Below, piece after piece: positions 21,457-32,415 of a stretch of 64,000 nucleotides of DNA. The stretch's first letter is position 1, and every line of letters begins with the position of its first letter. The translations under genes and the position numbers were made by a program. The notes below the pieces were generated by a model, which saw only the letters and a program-made list of their open reading frames with translations, ran no database searches and was not told where the DNA came from. Origin of the DNA: Apodospora peruviana (taxonomy: Eukaryota; Ascomycota; Sordariomycetes; Sordariales; Lasiosphaeriaceae); the NCBI GenBank assembly GCA_033439685.1, contig JAUEDM010000007.1, forward strand, positions 1,984,001-2,048,000, read 5' to 3'.

Positions 21457-23287
21457 TGTGACCTTTTGACTTATCACCAGTAACCAAAGCAAGAAAGACG
21501 GGAGGAAAAAGAGAAAAGAGAGGAGGAAGTGAGTGGATGTGGATTATCTCTCTTGTAATTTCTGTCCGACTAGACAGAGAATAGTCAAGTTTGATACAAG
21601 AAACAACAGTGACGCATGCACAAACACATAAGGCAGGCCAAGAAAGGTAAAGAAACGATGAAACAGTGGTAAATGAAAACGAGAAGAAGGGAAGGTGAGT
21701 AACCAGAGGAGGGGGAGGCAAAGGGGAGGTATATCGAGGAAGAAAATCTTTCTCTTTTCTGTCTACCTAGGATGTACATGGGTAAATCTCCCAGGGGGGC
21801 CCGCCGGTAGGGCGGACTCCCTTCATCGAATCCCGGCCGGTAGCTGTCGCCGGGATGTTGATGGTCACTATTGTACATATTACCGGTAAATTTACGGGTG
21901 TACCTAGTAGTCTTCATAATCTCGTCTCGGATACCTAGATCTGTCCAGATTTTTCTGTCTGTGTGATTTGTCCGCATAGTCAAGAAAAGCATTTTGTTTG
22001 TTTGGGGTTGCATAAAGGAAACCGACTCCACCAAGTTCCCACGGCACCGGGATTTTGGCAGATCCGTTTTGATACGGGCATTCATCTGTTCATGTGCAAG
22101 TCGATGTTGTGTGTTGGTGTTCACTAGGTATACTTTCCGTCTCTGTCTGCGTGATTCACACCTTGCTTTCTTCGTACCGACACACACCGAATGACTTGTT
22201 CTAGGGTCTATTGCCTGTTGTATACAATGGGAACGGGGAAGGTGGTATCCGATCGGTTTGGATGTACGGGATGCTTTGAGCGTATAGATATACTTTTACG
22301 GTACTCGATACGGATATGTGTAAAGATGAATCCCTGATGCAATCCAGAAACAAAAAAGAAATCCGATGAAAAGGAGTGGATAAGAGATCCAATCGGATGA
22401 CAGGGCAGATATCACCGACGCTAGCATCTTAGCTCCCGCTGCTTGTGGCGCCACCGCCTCGCCTCGGCCCACGTTCCTTGTCGTTGCTTGTGCAGCGGGT
22501 GCCTGTGGATACGTCACTGCCGTTTGACCTCGGCTTGTTCGATTTGGAGACGACCGATTGTCTTGCCCTGGCCCTGACGGTCATCTGAATAGATCCGTAG
22601 CGAGTCGGCAGGAAACCGGGCTGTGACCCGAATCCCGGCCGACCGTTCCACGATAGTGATACCACCGGGTCGGGACCGCCACACTAAGGTACCTACTTAA
22701 GTGCTTTACTCCTAACATGAATCGATGCAACCGATAACAAACCCAAGTACACATACTTACCTATGCACGGGTGCATTCGGTCTCCGATTGACTCATCATA
22801 TTTTTTTCAGACCCCAGCAACAAGAAGAAATTCTGCATCTGCTTGACAATTGGTGTACTTCACGTAGGCCAGGTACCTACCTACCAGGTATCTGTCCGTA
22901 TCCTTACTAGCGCCGGTTAATCAAAGTACGGCCGCCGCCTTACGAGCCGAGCCGAGGCTCCTCTAGTCTGGAAACCGCCGAGCTATCAACAGCCTGACTG
23001 TCTGACAGCTACGGTTAATACCTAAGTAACCCTTGAATCAAACAAATTAGATATGGGAGGACAGAGGGTATTTTTAACCTAGTAACGTATTTGTATTATA
23101 TGAAGTAGCGGTACTTGGTGAATGAAGCCAAGGCATCTACTATGGTCGCTTTGATACTTAATAAAAATTCAGCCGGATGGATATCTGCTACAATTATTGC
23201 TCGTTATAAGCAGATCTTAGGAATTCATAATGCCTCCTTTCACAACGTCGCAGAAAATGATGCCTAACCAAAGAAAACAAAACACAT
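21457..23287. other. Spacer between MFS promoter and DUF4419 3' end
   Basis: This 1.8-kb stretch has no supported gene. ACCTA/TAGGTA motifs are dense, for example near 21770, 21900, 21931, 22687 and 22865-22890. A 78-codon minus-strand frame at 22429-22665 has no recognisable features and is not called. Confidence 0.55.
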
Positions 23288-24565
23288 CTATACCAGGTAC
23301 ATAAACCATCCCGTCTCCGGCTGAATGTTGTCATAGCCTTCCCACCGATGCCGATGGTAGCTACTCCTAGTAGGACTATCAACAGAATTAGCAACAAGAC
23401 TCCGACGAGACCCAAACGATTCCTCATCTCCTCCCACCGGTGCAGACGACCGCACACTCTTCCTGACCCCGATTCCAACCGACCCGGCAACCATCTCGGT
23501 CGGTATCCTCACCCCGTTATCCAGCAACGTAACCGGCACCTTGGTAAATCCCATAGGTATCTCGCTCCTCGATAGCTCGAGTGTCTGCCGCTGTCGTCGT
23601 CGTCCTCCTCCCCCCCCATCAGTATTTCCATGTAAACACTCTCCCTTCTCATCCCAATAGCAGAAAGCGGTGATCCATCCCGAATAGGTAACGCATCCGC
23701 TGCCATTAGGGGTATGCTTGTCCACGATGCCCTTCCAGAATTTCTGCGCCGCTCTACCCTCTGGTTCGTGAAAACTCTCGACGAACCCCGCCAGCACCAG
23801 TCTTAATATGGATGTATACCATGTCCTTGGGCCCGACCCAAAGCCTCCGGTGCCCAGCCGGCTGGCGCACCGCTCGGCAATTTCGATCCAGTCCTCCACT
23901 TCACCAAGCAGAGTGACACTCGGAATCCCGCACCGCGTGCCCCAGCTATAAGTAAAGTACCTTTGCATCGTGCCCATGAATATGATGCTCGCGACGGCCT
24001 GGTCGGGCTTCTCGGTCGTACTAAACCCCGGCAGGATCCAGTCCCGCAGGTCCGGGTCCTTGAGGCTATCGCTCATCAGTTTGGTCATGTGGAACGATAT
24101 TTCGCCGTGGTTCAGTGTTGGGTCGTCCAGCTCGACGTCGATGTGAAGTTCCTTTTGCCCCTGGGAGCGAGAGACAAAGTGCGAGCGGAGGGCGTCGGCG
24201 TTGGCGTTGATGTAGGCGCTGAGTTGGGTGAGGATGGCGAACCAGACATCCTCGGGCCGGAGGACGAGGTTGTGATGCTCGTTGTAGGCCTCGATGCAGG
24301 CGTGTACGAAGCCGTTCTTTGTCGCGAATATGGTGGAGGATGAGTGGGATAAGGAGGAGAAGGAGGACTGGACTATTTGTTTGGGTTTAGGCGTGCTGCC
24401 GGTGCCTCGGAAAGACAGCTTGTCACCATCGTTGCTGGTTATGCTGGATAGTAATTGCTCTGGTGAGGTCGCGAGTGTGAATTTGGTGTCTGGTTCGGAC
24501 TGTCGCTGCTCACGCGCCCCCCAGGACTCGGCGGTCTTGGACGACGGTCTGACCGTCACGGGCAT
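23288..24565 (-). CDS. DUF4419-domain protein
   Basis: This is a single-exon gene of 425 residues. DUF4419 proteins are widespread in fungi, and their biochemical role is not established as far as I know. Features that match the family: GFVHACIEAYNEHHNLVLRPEDVW followed by LTQLSAYINANADALR near the N-terminal third; HGEISFHMTKLMSDSL; a central W-rich part with LLGEVEDWIEIAER and WYTSILRLVLAGFVESF; the aromatic YSGWITAFCYWDEKG; and a C-terminal IQPETGWFMYLV. Two low-complexity insertions, GGGGGRRRQRQ and a Ser/Arg-rich stretch near the C-terminus, are probably disordered loops. There is no signal peptide or TM segment, so it is likely cytosolic. The gene is divergent from the DUF3716 gene. Confidence 0.85.
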   Translation of the reverse strand: MPVTVRPSSKTAESWGAREQRQSEPDTKFTLATSPEQLLSSITSNDGDKLSFRGTGSTPKPKQIVQSSFSSLSHSSSTIFATKNGFVHACIEAYNEHHNLVLRPEDVWFAILTQLSAYINANADALRSHFVSRSQGQKELHIDVELDDPTLNHGEISFHMTKLMSDSLKDPDLRDWILPGFSTTEKPDQAVASIIFMGTMQRYFTYSWGTRCGIPSVTLLGEVEDWIEIAERCASRLGTGGFGSGPRTWYTSILRLVLAGFVESFHEPEGRAAQKFWKGIVDKHTPNGSGCVTYSGWITAFCYWDEKGECLHGNTDGGGGGRRRQRQTLELSRSEIPMGFTKVPVTLLDNGVRIPTEMVAGSVGIGVRKSVRSSAPVGGDEESFGSRRSLVANSVDSPTRSSYHRHRWEGYDNIQPETGWFMYLV

Positions 24566-25780
24566 GGTTGCTGTGAGTCGTTCATATGCTCAAAGGGCTT
24601 CCTTTGGATGACTCTTGTTGTAGAGAGCAACGCACACCGCGTAGTGAAGAGACGAGGGATTGGAAAGAAATGGAAAGGGGTATGACAACTGCCATCACAC
24701 CATATCGGGCACAAAGATCGACACAACAGACTCACAAAAGAGAAGGAGCCAAGAGAATGCAACATGCACTGCACGTGGTCACAATGACGGAGTTTTAGGA
24801 AACATATTAAAAGGTGCTTGTATGCCGGCACAGGCAACGGCACTGCGCTGCAACAGAACAGGACCCAATGCGGCGGATGAGGGTGATGGGAGGCGGACAA
24901 CAATGACTGGTCGGACGAATCGAGGTGTGGATGGTCGTCGGTCGACATTGTGGAAGATGGGCGTGCGCTAAGCCCTATTCCGCGACCGAGGGGCCTCACC
25001 CCCGGCCCGCTCCCCGACGCACCTTCATTGATTGATTACCCATTCCAACGCGCGACCCGCCAATTCGGTCGGACCAGACGGTCATTTGCCAGTGCGGCAC
25101 CGGATTGGCATTCCAATCAGATCGTCAAACAGTAAAGCGGCACTTGGCGGGAGCCGCAAAATGGAGAGTCATCACTGCGACCTTCCTGATTGTGAGGACA
25201 ACTCGGAGAAGCTAGACCGAACCCAACGGGCCACGGCCAGAGCTGATGTTACTTGTCCCCAAGCAGTAATATCGGTCAGCTTAACCAAGTCTTCGGAGAG
25301 CTGACAATGAAGGCATCTGTCTTTCGGGTGCTTTGTTCGGTGGACGGCGGCATGCCCGTGATGACTGATGGGATGGAATCGAAAGAGCAGTTGGATGCAT
25401 CGGTCGACAGAAGGGCAAAAAGGCTAGACCGAACTTGAACTAATGCTAACGGCGACCGGGGTTCGGTGCACTGACCACTCAGTATGGCACCGAGTGGGGC
25501 ACAAATGCACAGCATGATTGGACAATCGCGTCGAAAAAAGTCAGCAGGTGGCACCAAAAGCAGTGGTCAAGGCAAAAAGCTTGCCCAGACAGCTGGAACG
25601 GCTCCCCTCACGCTCAGCTCTGCACAGCTCTGCCGAGTCTGCACTCTTCAACTTCACGTCCAAAAATACTCTACCACCAGCTGACGACAGCTGCGCAACA
25701 CCACCAGACCTTTCCGACATCAATCACCAGCATTCCCACCAGCTCCTACCACCCGGGAGATCCTCTTTCGGGGCAAGAGC
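24566..25780. promoter_or_regulatory. Divergent promoter region of DUF4419 and DUF3716 genes
   Basis: These 1.2 kb separate two start codons on opposite strands. No coding gene is supported. The 11-mer CTAGACCGAAC occurs twice in direct orientation, near 25212 and 25425, which may be chance. Confidence 0.5.
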
Positions 25781-27067
25781 ATGAAATCATCCGCCATCAG
25801 GCCGACGCGTGGCCGTCCCAACAAGGTGACGAAGCCGGCAGCCGCTGGTCGTGGTACACCTGGTCGTCTCGCCCGTCACCCCCAAGCCCTCCACGACGCC
25901 CTTGCTGCTGAGCACGACCTCAAGCAAGACCAGTCGCAGGACCCGGCCAGCGTTTTCGAAGACACCAGGATGGGCGCAGAGGACTACGCAGCCGCTGCCG
26001 CTGCTGCCGTCGCCATGGAGACTGGTCTGGCCGGCGATGGCCCAGGCGAGGCCGAGGCCGACGCCGACATGGAAGATGATGATCCCGCCGCGAGCACATC
26101 CGGTCTCGGTCCCCACGTCGACCTCACGACCGCTGCCAACATCCTCGCCAACGGCGGTGCTGGCCCCACCGGCGGCAACCCACAACTGAATCCCCAAGAC
26201 CAACACCAAGCCGAGATGCAGCAGGCGCTCGCCCAGGCTCAGGCCCAGCAACACCAGCAGCCCCAGGCCCAAATGGGAAACCCCCAACAGATGCAGGCTC
26301 ACCAACCGATGGATCCGTCATTGGTCAGGACTACCGAGGATCTTGCGCACGAATCTGGTTACACTGGGCTCAATGTTGAGAGTGCTCTCGCGAAGAGGCT
26401 GGCCAGGGAGCCAGGCCACCGGCATGCCCAGCAACGACGCCCAGAGCAGCAGCTCAACCTGGGCAGGCGAAGCAACGTTGAGGCCTTGTTTGCCCACATA
26501 GCGGGCGAGCCTGCGCGTGTTCCTTGTAAGAACTGCCACAAGGGGCATGGTCCTTGGACAAGTTGTATTGTTGTCGATGGCCAGATGTGCGGCAGCTGTG
26601 CCAACTGTTGGTTCAACGCCAGCGGTGCCAGATGCAGCTTCCACGGTACGTTTGGAACTTTTATGCCCACGGAGCGTTCTGACATGTCATACGCAGAAAC
26701 ACGGAACCCGCAGGCCGTTCCCCAACATGCTTCGATCATGCCAGCTGCTGCCAATACTGGCATCCCTACCGACGCCGGGTACCGCAACTTCGCGACTCCT
26801 CATGGGCTGCTCCCTAACCCTCCGATGCCGAACCTGGCCCATGCTGGACTATTGACTGGCATCCCGGTTCTCCACAACGTGGTAAACAAGGCAATTACCG
26901 AAGTCCGCCAGGCCGACAAGGTCACCCGGCAGCTGATGTTGATTGAGGCTACGGCGAAGCAGCTGGCGTTGCAGATCGCCGAGTACGAGGAGATGACGCA
27001 GCAACAGGACCCTTCCGGCGGTCCTGGGCCCGGTCAGCAGGTTATGGGCGACGATGGCGGGGCATAG
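25781..27067 (+). CDS. DUF3716-family cysteine-rich fungal protein
   Basis: This fungus-specific protein has unknown function. Residues about 247-288 carry the DUF3716 signature: VPCKNCHKGHGPWTSC then GQMCGSCANCWFNASGARCSFH. Its paired CxxC motifs could bind zinc. The N-terminal 80 residues are basic and proline-rich (RPTRGRPNKVTKPAAAGRG), resembling an AT-hook-like RGRP tract. A Q/A-rich low-complexity stretch precedes the Cys domain, and a predicted helix rich in Q and A follows near the C-terminus (DKVTRQLMLIEATAKQLALQ). A probable intron at 26646-26696 (donor GTACGT, CTGAC branch, ACGCAG acceptor) is 51 nt, in frame and stop-free; removing it gives 411 residues instead of 428. A nuclear or chromatin role would be speculation. 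Confidence 0.82.
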   Translation: MKSSAIRPTRGRPNKVTKPAAAGRGTPGRLARHPQALHDALAAEHDLKQDQSQDPASVFEDTRMGAEDYAAAAAAAVAMETGLAGDGPGEAEADADMEDDDPAASTSGLGPHVDLTTAANILANGGAGPTGGNPQLNPQDQHQAEMQQALAQAQAQQHQQPQAQMGNPQQMQAHQPMDPSLVRTTEDLAHESGYTGLNVESALAKRLAREPGHRHAQQRRPEQQLNLGRRSNVEALFAHIAGEPARVPCKNCHKGHGPWTSCIVVDGQMCGSCANCWFNASGARCSFHGTFGTFMPTERSDMSYAETRNPQAVPQHASIMPAAANTGIPTDAGYRNFATPHGLLPNPPMPNLAHAGLLTGIPVLHNVVNKAITEVRQADKVTRQLMLIEATAKQLALQIAEYEEMTQQQDPSGGPGPGQQVMGDDGGA

Positions 27068-28536
27068 ACGGTCTTTTCTCATGGCCCCCAAAACACACAC
27101 CATCGATGGTCTCATCTCATGGCCTCCAAGACACACCACCCTTAAGTCATTACAAGTGAAATACAGCCCTACATCCAGGCCATGGAGACGCCATCGTAAT
27201 AGATCGTAGGACGACAAATCTAATCAACACCACCTATTTTCACCATCGCTGGCGACAAACAAATCCCCATTTCTTCGATACAAAGCCGGACGTTGGAGTA
27301 TAAACTGGCTTGATGGACAGGACCAGACGACTAGATCTGATCATGATTTGCGGCGATAGTTTGCTGCTTTTTGTTTTGGACCACTGTTTTTTTCGACCTA
27401 ACAACCATCAGGATTTCATTTTGTGAGTTTGGGCAGATTGCTCATTTTGTTGGGAATAGCGTACACACAAAGGACATTGAACCCCCGTGAAATCGTCCAT
27501 TCTTTCTCTGCTGGAATAAGGGGGTCATGGACGATGGTCGATATCAGCAGAACACCGCCATTACCACTACCTGTCTTGTGCTATTTAAGCATGGGGGCTC
27601 GGGATAGGAGAATCAATCGAGCGTTGGAAATCAGATCAATCGAGCAGGGCAAAGCTGCCTAGTTATGTTGCTTTTTGTCGCTGTCTGGGCTGCACTGGCT
27701 ATCCGAACCGGGGAAAGCAACACAAGTCTCCTTTTTCGTTTGTATTGTTTGTTTTTATTTCGGGCATGGAATGCAAATCAGCGATACCCCATCATCTCTT
27801 CTTCTTTCCCAGTTTTTTTTTTGTTTCTGTTTTGTGGGTTGCCCTGTTTTCTATCTCGCTCTCATATGTACGAGGAGCCGCTCTTGTGCACACATCAGCT
27901 TTGCCTGGTTTGGGGTTACACGACAGGATAGTTTGAAAATGGCAACTCTGAATACCGCATGTGTAGGTACCATATTGTACCGAGCAGCGACTTGGTGGAA
28001 TGGGAGGAAGAGTTGCGTAGAGAGCGAGCTGGGGGTTTGAACCGTTGTTGCTTTTGCTGCACCTTTTACTACGGCTACCAACAAATCAACCAACCTCTTA
28101 GGTACTATCTAGTTTGTTGAAGTACCTTGAGTAGTTTAATTGAGTTTTTTTTCTCCCCTGTTGCCTTCTTCACAATCATGTCATGCGGAACTGATCCTGA
28201 TGAGGGAAGATTCGTTGAAAAGGTTATAAAAGTCAAAACTAACGAGTACGCCCTCCTCCGCCCAATTTTAGCCTGTTGAATGCTTCAAACCACCTTAAAA
28301 TAAATGCCAAATATGATATAGCTCGATTCTCTTCTGCGAAATTCATCGATCACATAGGGTACCTAGCTAAAACGAGGTGAGGCAAGTAACTGAACATGAA
28401 ACTGTGTATCGCATCCCGAATGTCCCGCATGTATAAGGTACTGTAACCACCAACCACTCCACGGAAGAAAGAAAAGAAACCGTAGAAAGACCTTGTCATC
28501 ATCATCCAGGAGATATCAACACCAATGATCACAAAC
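27068..28536. other. Spacer between convergent DUF3716 and M24B genes
   Basis: These 1.47 kb lie between two 3' ends. I see T-rich plus-strand tracts (27360-27420, 27800-27830) and a few ACCTA-type motifs (28100, 28357), but no supported gene. Confidence 0.6.
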
Positions 28537-30351
28537 TCAACCACTCGCGTTGATAACCCGAATCATCTCCTCCCCCTTGGGCGCCGTCGTCAGGTTCTCG
28601 TACCCGTCCTCCGTCACCAGGATACAGTCCTCGATGCGCACGCCGCCAACATCGTAGTACTTGTCTAGCACCTTGGTGTTAATATACTTGGCGTGGAGCG
28701 GGTTGTCGAGAAAGTACGCCTTGATATATTCACGACAAAAGTAACTAAATTCTCACTCCGTCAGTGTCTCTCCCCCCTAAAAAAAAGACGCGGAAAACGT
28801 AATACTCACATGCCTGGCTCAACAGTAACAACCATATTCTTTGCCAGCGTCTGCCGACTCTTGTACGGCGGCCTGACGGTCACGGCGTCCCGGTACATGA
28901 TGCTCAGCATCTCGGGACTCATCCACTCCCGTTTCGACGGGCCCGGGCGGTTGTTTGTCGCAGCAGAAGACCCAACCGACCACCCAACAATCAGCTTCTC
29001 GTGCCCGCTGACGTCGTGCACCTCCAATCCGACATGATGGCCCAGCCCGTGTGGGAAAAACGCGGCGACGGTCCCCTTGTTAAAGATCTCGGCCGCCGTG
29101 CCTCCGTGCAGAATCCCCAGCCGCAGCAGCTCCGTGACGGCCACGATGCAGGCGTGAAGATGCAGCGTGTAGTACACGACTCCCGGTTTTATGCGCTGGA
29201 TGCACTCGTTCTGCATGCGCTCGACAACCAAGTAGATGGCCTGCGCCTCGGGACCGAATTTTCCGCCGACGGGAATCGTGCGCGTGATGTCGCTGGCGTA
29301 GCAGCGCCACTCGGCGCCGGCGTCGAGGACGACGACCTGGCGTCCGGCAAGCGGCTCGTTGTTGGCGTCGTAATGCAGCGTGCCGGCGTTGGGGCCGCTT
29401 CCCGCAATAACGGGATACGACTGGCGCTTTGCGCCCTGGGCGAGGCAGAACCCGCGGAAGATGGCCTCGATCTCGCGCTCGTTGGTCAGCTTCTTCAGCC
29501 GGCACAGCACGACCTTGTGCGCGGCGCTCGACACGGCGTTGGCGCGGCGGATCATGGCCACCTCGTAGTCCGTCTTGATGACGCGGGCAGCCTCGATGGC
29601 CGGCCGCAGCTTGGCCGTGTCGATGTGTACGACGCCCTTGGTGTTGGTCAGCTTGGGCGTCTGGTCCGGGTCGAGCACGAAGAGGGTGGACCCGGGGCTG
29701 AGGGTGCGGGAGAAGAAGCGCTCGAGGCCGGCGGCGTGGCGGACGTCGTCGACGGCGTAGGCGGCTTTGCATTCTTCAATGCTTGGTGTCGTGCCGTACC
29801 AGAGGGCGGACCGAGGGTCCGTGTAGGGGATCCAGAGGATGAGGATGTCGCGCGCGATGTCGTATGTCACGGCGCACCCGGGAAAATCGGCGCCCGAGAG
29901 GTAGTAGAAGTGCCGCCGCTGACGAAAGCCCGGTCCCATATCAGAGTACTCGTACAGCTTCTCGGTCTGGCCGGGGAGGAAAATGAGGCCATTCTGCACC
30001 CCAAGTTCTTTGGCGACCTTTTGCGCGTGTGTTTTGGCTTCAATATCCGTCAGTGATTTGGTCTGACAGTCGGGGTGGACTTCCAACAACATACCAGGAA
30101 ATTTGCCAATCTTCTCATTTAGCCATGCATCGTTGAGTTGCTGCTTCAACCTCGCCTTCTCCTTGTCTGCGGCCGTCAGACCCGCTGGTGCTGATGACGA
30201 ATCGCCATGCTTGGGCGGCACTTTGACCTCAATTGCTCTACATTTGTCATGTCAGTTAGAAAGATTTAAACGGGTATCGTAGCAGTAGGGTTTTTTGAAC
30301 TAACAGCGCATCAAACTCATCCACAATGACAAGATCGTGATCAAAATCCAT
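28537..30351 (-). CDS. Xaa-Pro aminopeptidase/dipeptidase (peptidase M24B)
   Basis: This cytosolic metallopeptidase cleaves bonds involving proline at peptide N-termini. The exons (high to low) are 30351-30305, 30237-28810 and 28744-28537, giving 560 residues. Exon 1 encodes MDFDHDLVIVDEFDA. The N-terminal regulatory domain includes FYYLSGADFPGCAVTYD. The pita-bread catalytic domain shows all metal ligands: Asp in VVLDAGAEW, Asp in ASDITRTIPVGG, His in FFPHGLGHHVGLEVHD, Glu in VEPGIYF (rejoined across intron 2) and Glu in GGVRIEDCILVTEDG. The C-terminus is TTAPKGEEMIRVINASG. A 50-residue stretch between HDVSGHEK and the VEPG block is longer than usual and contains a Pro/Ser-rich insertion. 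It belongs with the fungal PEPP-like/prolidase group; exact substrate preference is not readable. Confidence 0.93.
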
Positions 30352-32415
30352 CTTCTTCCCTCTCGCGCCTTTGTCTGCGCGTCTGTCTAGCTTTGTCGCT
30401 TATGATCGGTTCGTTATATCGCTTAACTGCTGGAGAACAACAACAAGGACAGAAGTGGAAGACGGCCTAGTGGAAGTGAAGTGTTCCAAAGTTGCCAACC
30501 AAGCAAACAAAACAGTGCAAAATCGATGAGTGAGATAATGGGAATCTGCTCCTCCCAATCTGTTCTCAAAAACCTAGAACTAGGAGTAACTAGACGACGA
30601 CTTCGACGCGTGTCGCTCGAGAGCCGGTCGCCTCCGCTAAATAATCTGGTAGTAACCAAACCGATGGGCGTAGTTCTGGAGATTGGGACTTCGGGCAGCG
30701 CGGGGGTGATTCCGGATAACTAGAGTTCTAGTTCTAGTAAACGGGGAGGCGACTTGTTGTTGTAAATTAAACCAGAAACTGACAGCGCGGACGGACGTTA
30801 GCAATACGCGCTAATACAAACCGAAATGTTAGGAGGACTTGCTTGTCAAAGGGACGGGAATCCGTGGTGGGTTGTCGGTTATCGGTGATGTGAGCGATTG
30901 TTGCCGGACCCGGACCACGCTCGGACAAAGACGCCACCCACCGAGCACACCTAGGTATTTAAAAGGTAACTTACCTAAGGTATCTAACACCAATGTTGGG
31001 TGCGTGCTGCGTGCTGCGCGAATAGGCAAGCTTGATCCCGTTATCAGCGAAAAACCCCACACCGACACGTTCGACAGCAGCAGCGGCTTGGAATGATTAG
31101 GTTGCGGGGGATAAAAGGACAAAAAGGGAAAGCTTTATCGTTGCGTGCGTGTGTGTCTGCATGGAGAAAGGGGAATTGGAGAAGAACAGCGAGCAGGACT
31201 GATTATTATTACTTGAAAAAGGAAAATGAAAAGGAGCGAGGGGTACAAGTAACCAAGGTAGGACTTTCCTGAATAGACAATAAATTAGATTCGACATCGG
31301 ATTGCTAACAAGGCGCTGTTCGAATCGAATAACATGCAGTGAGCGAGTCTCACATGTCAGTTGCAAGACTTACCTGTACTCCGGTAGTGTGCGGGTTACG
31401 GATTACGCCCTTTCGATAACAACGAATACACTTCGTACACTCAGCATTAAAAAGACCCAAACAGTCATGAAAGTCAACAAGGCGCGCCCAACGCAGGTAC
31501 CTGCTTAATGCCTGGTTATTTCGTCTTATGTGTTTTATTTTCATGTCTGTCATAAAAGACCGCCTCGCCTACCCCTCTCCTCACCCGAGCAAGGACCTTT
31601 CTCCTGAAATATTTCCTTTCAAAAACGTCCCCTATCCCCTGTAACAAATTTAAACCATCCAGCCAGATAGAGCCCAGATCCCGATATCTCCATTGCCCAA
31701 AAAAACATTGCACCTTTTTTTCTGTTCCGTTTTCATAAAAGTAAATCAAAACACAACCGGAAGGGGGGTATCAAGAAGCTTGCTCCACAATCCATTTCAT
31801 CAAGTAAATAAGGCCCCAAAGAAAACATCGTGGTCCATGACACCTTTCTCTTCATCTCCCATCCGAGCAGGTCAATCCCGACAAAATATCGTCTCGCTCC
31901 GTCGTCCGCCTGACCCAGCAAACCACCAGTTGATGGCTTGCAACCCGTCGTCAGATACCTAGTCGCGGTTGCGTCGTTGCCGATCCGTCCCACGCCCATG
32001 GTTCAGCAAGGGAGGTGGCACCACGTGGCTCGGGCCGGGACCTGCGGGCCTAGTCTAAGTAAGCAGGTACGGATAGTCAAACCGGGATCCATAAGCCGCC
32101 GAGTCCGTGAGCCGCGTGGCATCCGCTAGTCAGAAACCAAAAGAGAGCTGTGTCGTCTCGTATGTCGCGCTATGGCTTGAAACAACTCAACCGTAACAAG
32201 CAGCCGGTCGTGGCGGTCCTAGTACCTTTCCGGCCGGTTTCCTCACCACCCACTCAGTAGCGTACCGGCCGACACGGGCCGAGACGGACCAGCCATTAGG
32301 CGCAGTCGTCATTTTCTGCGGCGAAAAACCGGGGTCCTATTCCTGAACCGGAGTTAGTCCGAGTTATTTGTACACCCAAGAACTCTCCCAACGGCCAGGC
32401 CTTTCGCCTAATAAT
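30352..32415. other. Spacer between M24B promoter and Zn2Cys6 gene 3' end
   Basis: These 2.06 kb hold the promoter of the M24B gene and the 3' flank of the next minus-strand gene. TAGGTA-type motifs occur at 30952-30990 and near 31497. No coding gene is supported. Confidence 0.55.

Noticed and set aside
16145..24565. Secondary-metabolite or drug-resistance cluster (regulator, MFS transporter, DUF4419)
   Set aside because: There is no backbone synthase or tailoring enzyme, and regulator-transporter neighbours are common by chance in these genomes.
29001..30056. 351-codon plus-strand frame opposite the M24B gene
   Set aside because: It lies wholly antisense to a gene whose metal ligands are all present, and has A/D/G/R/V-rich low-information composition.
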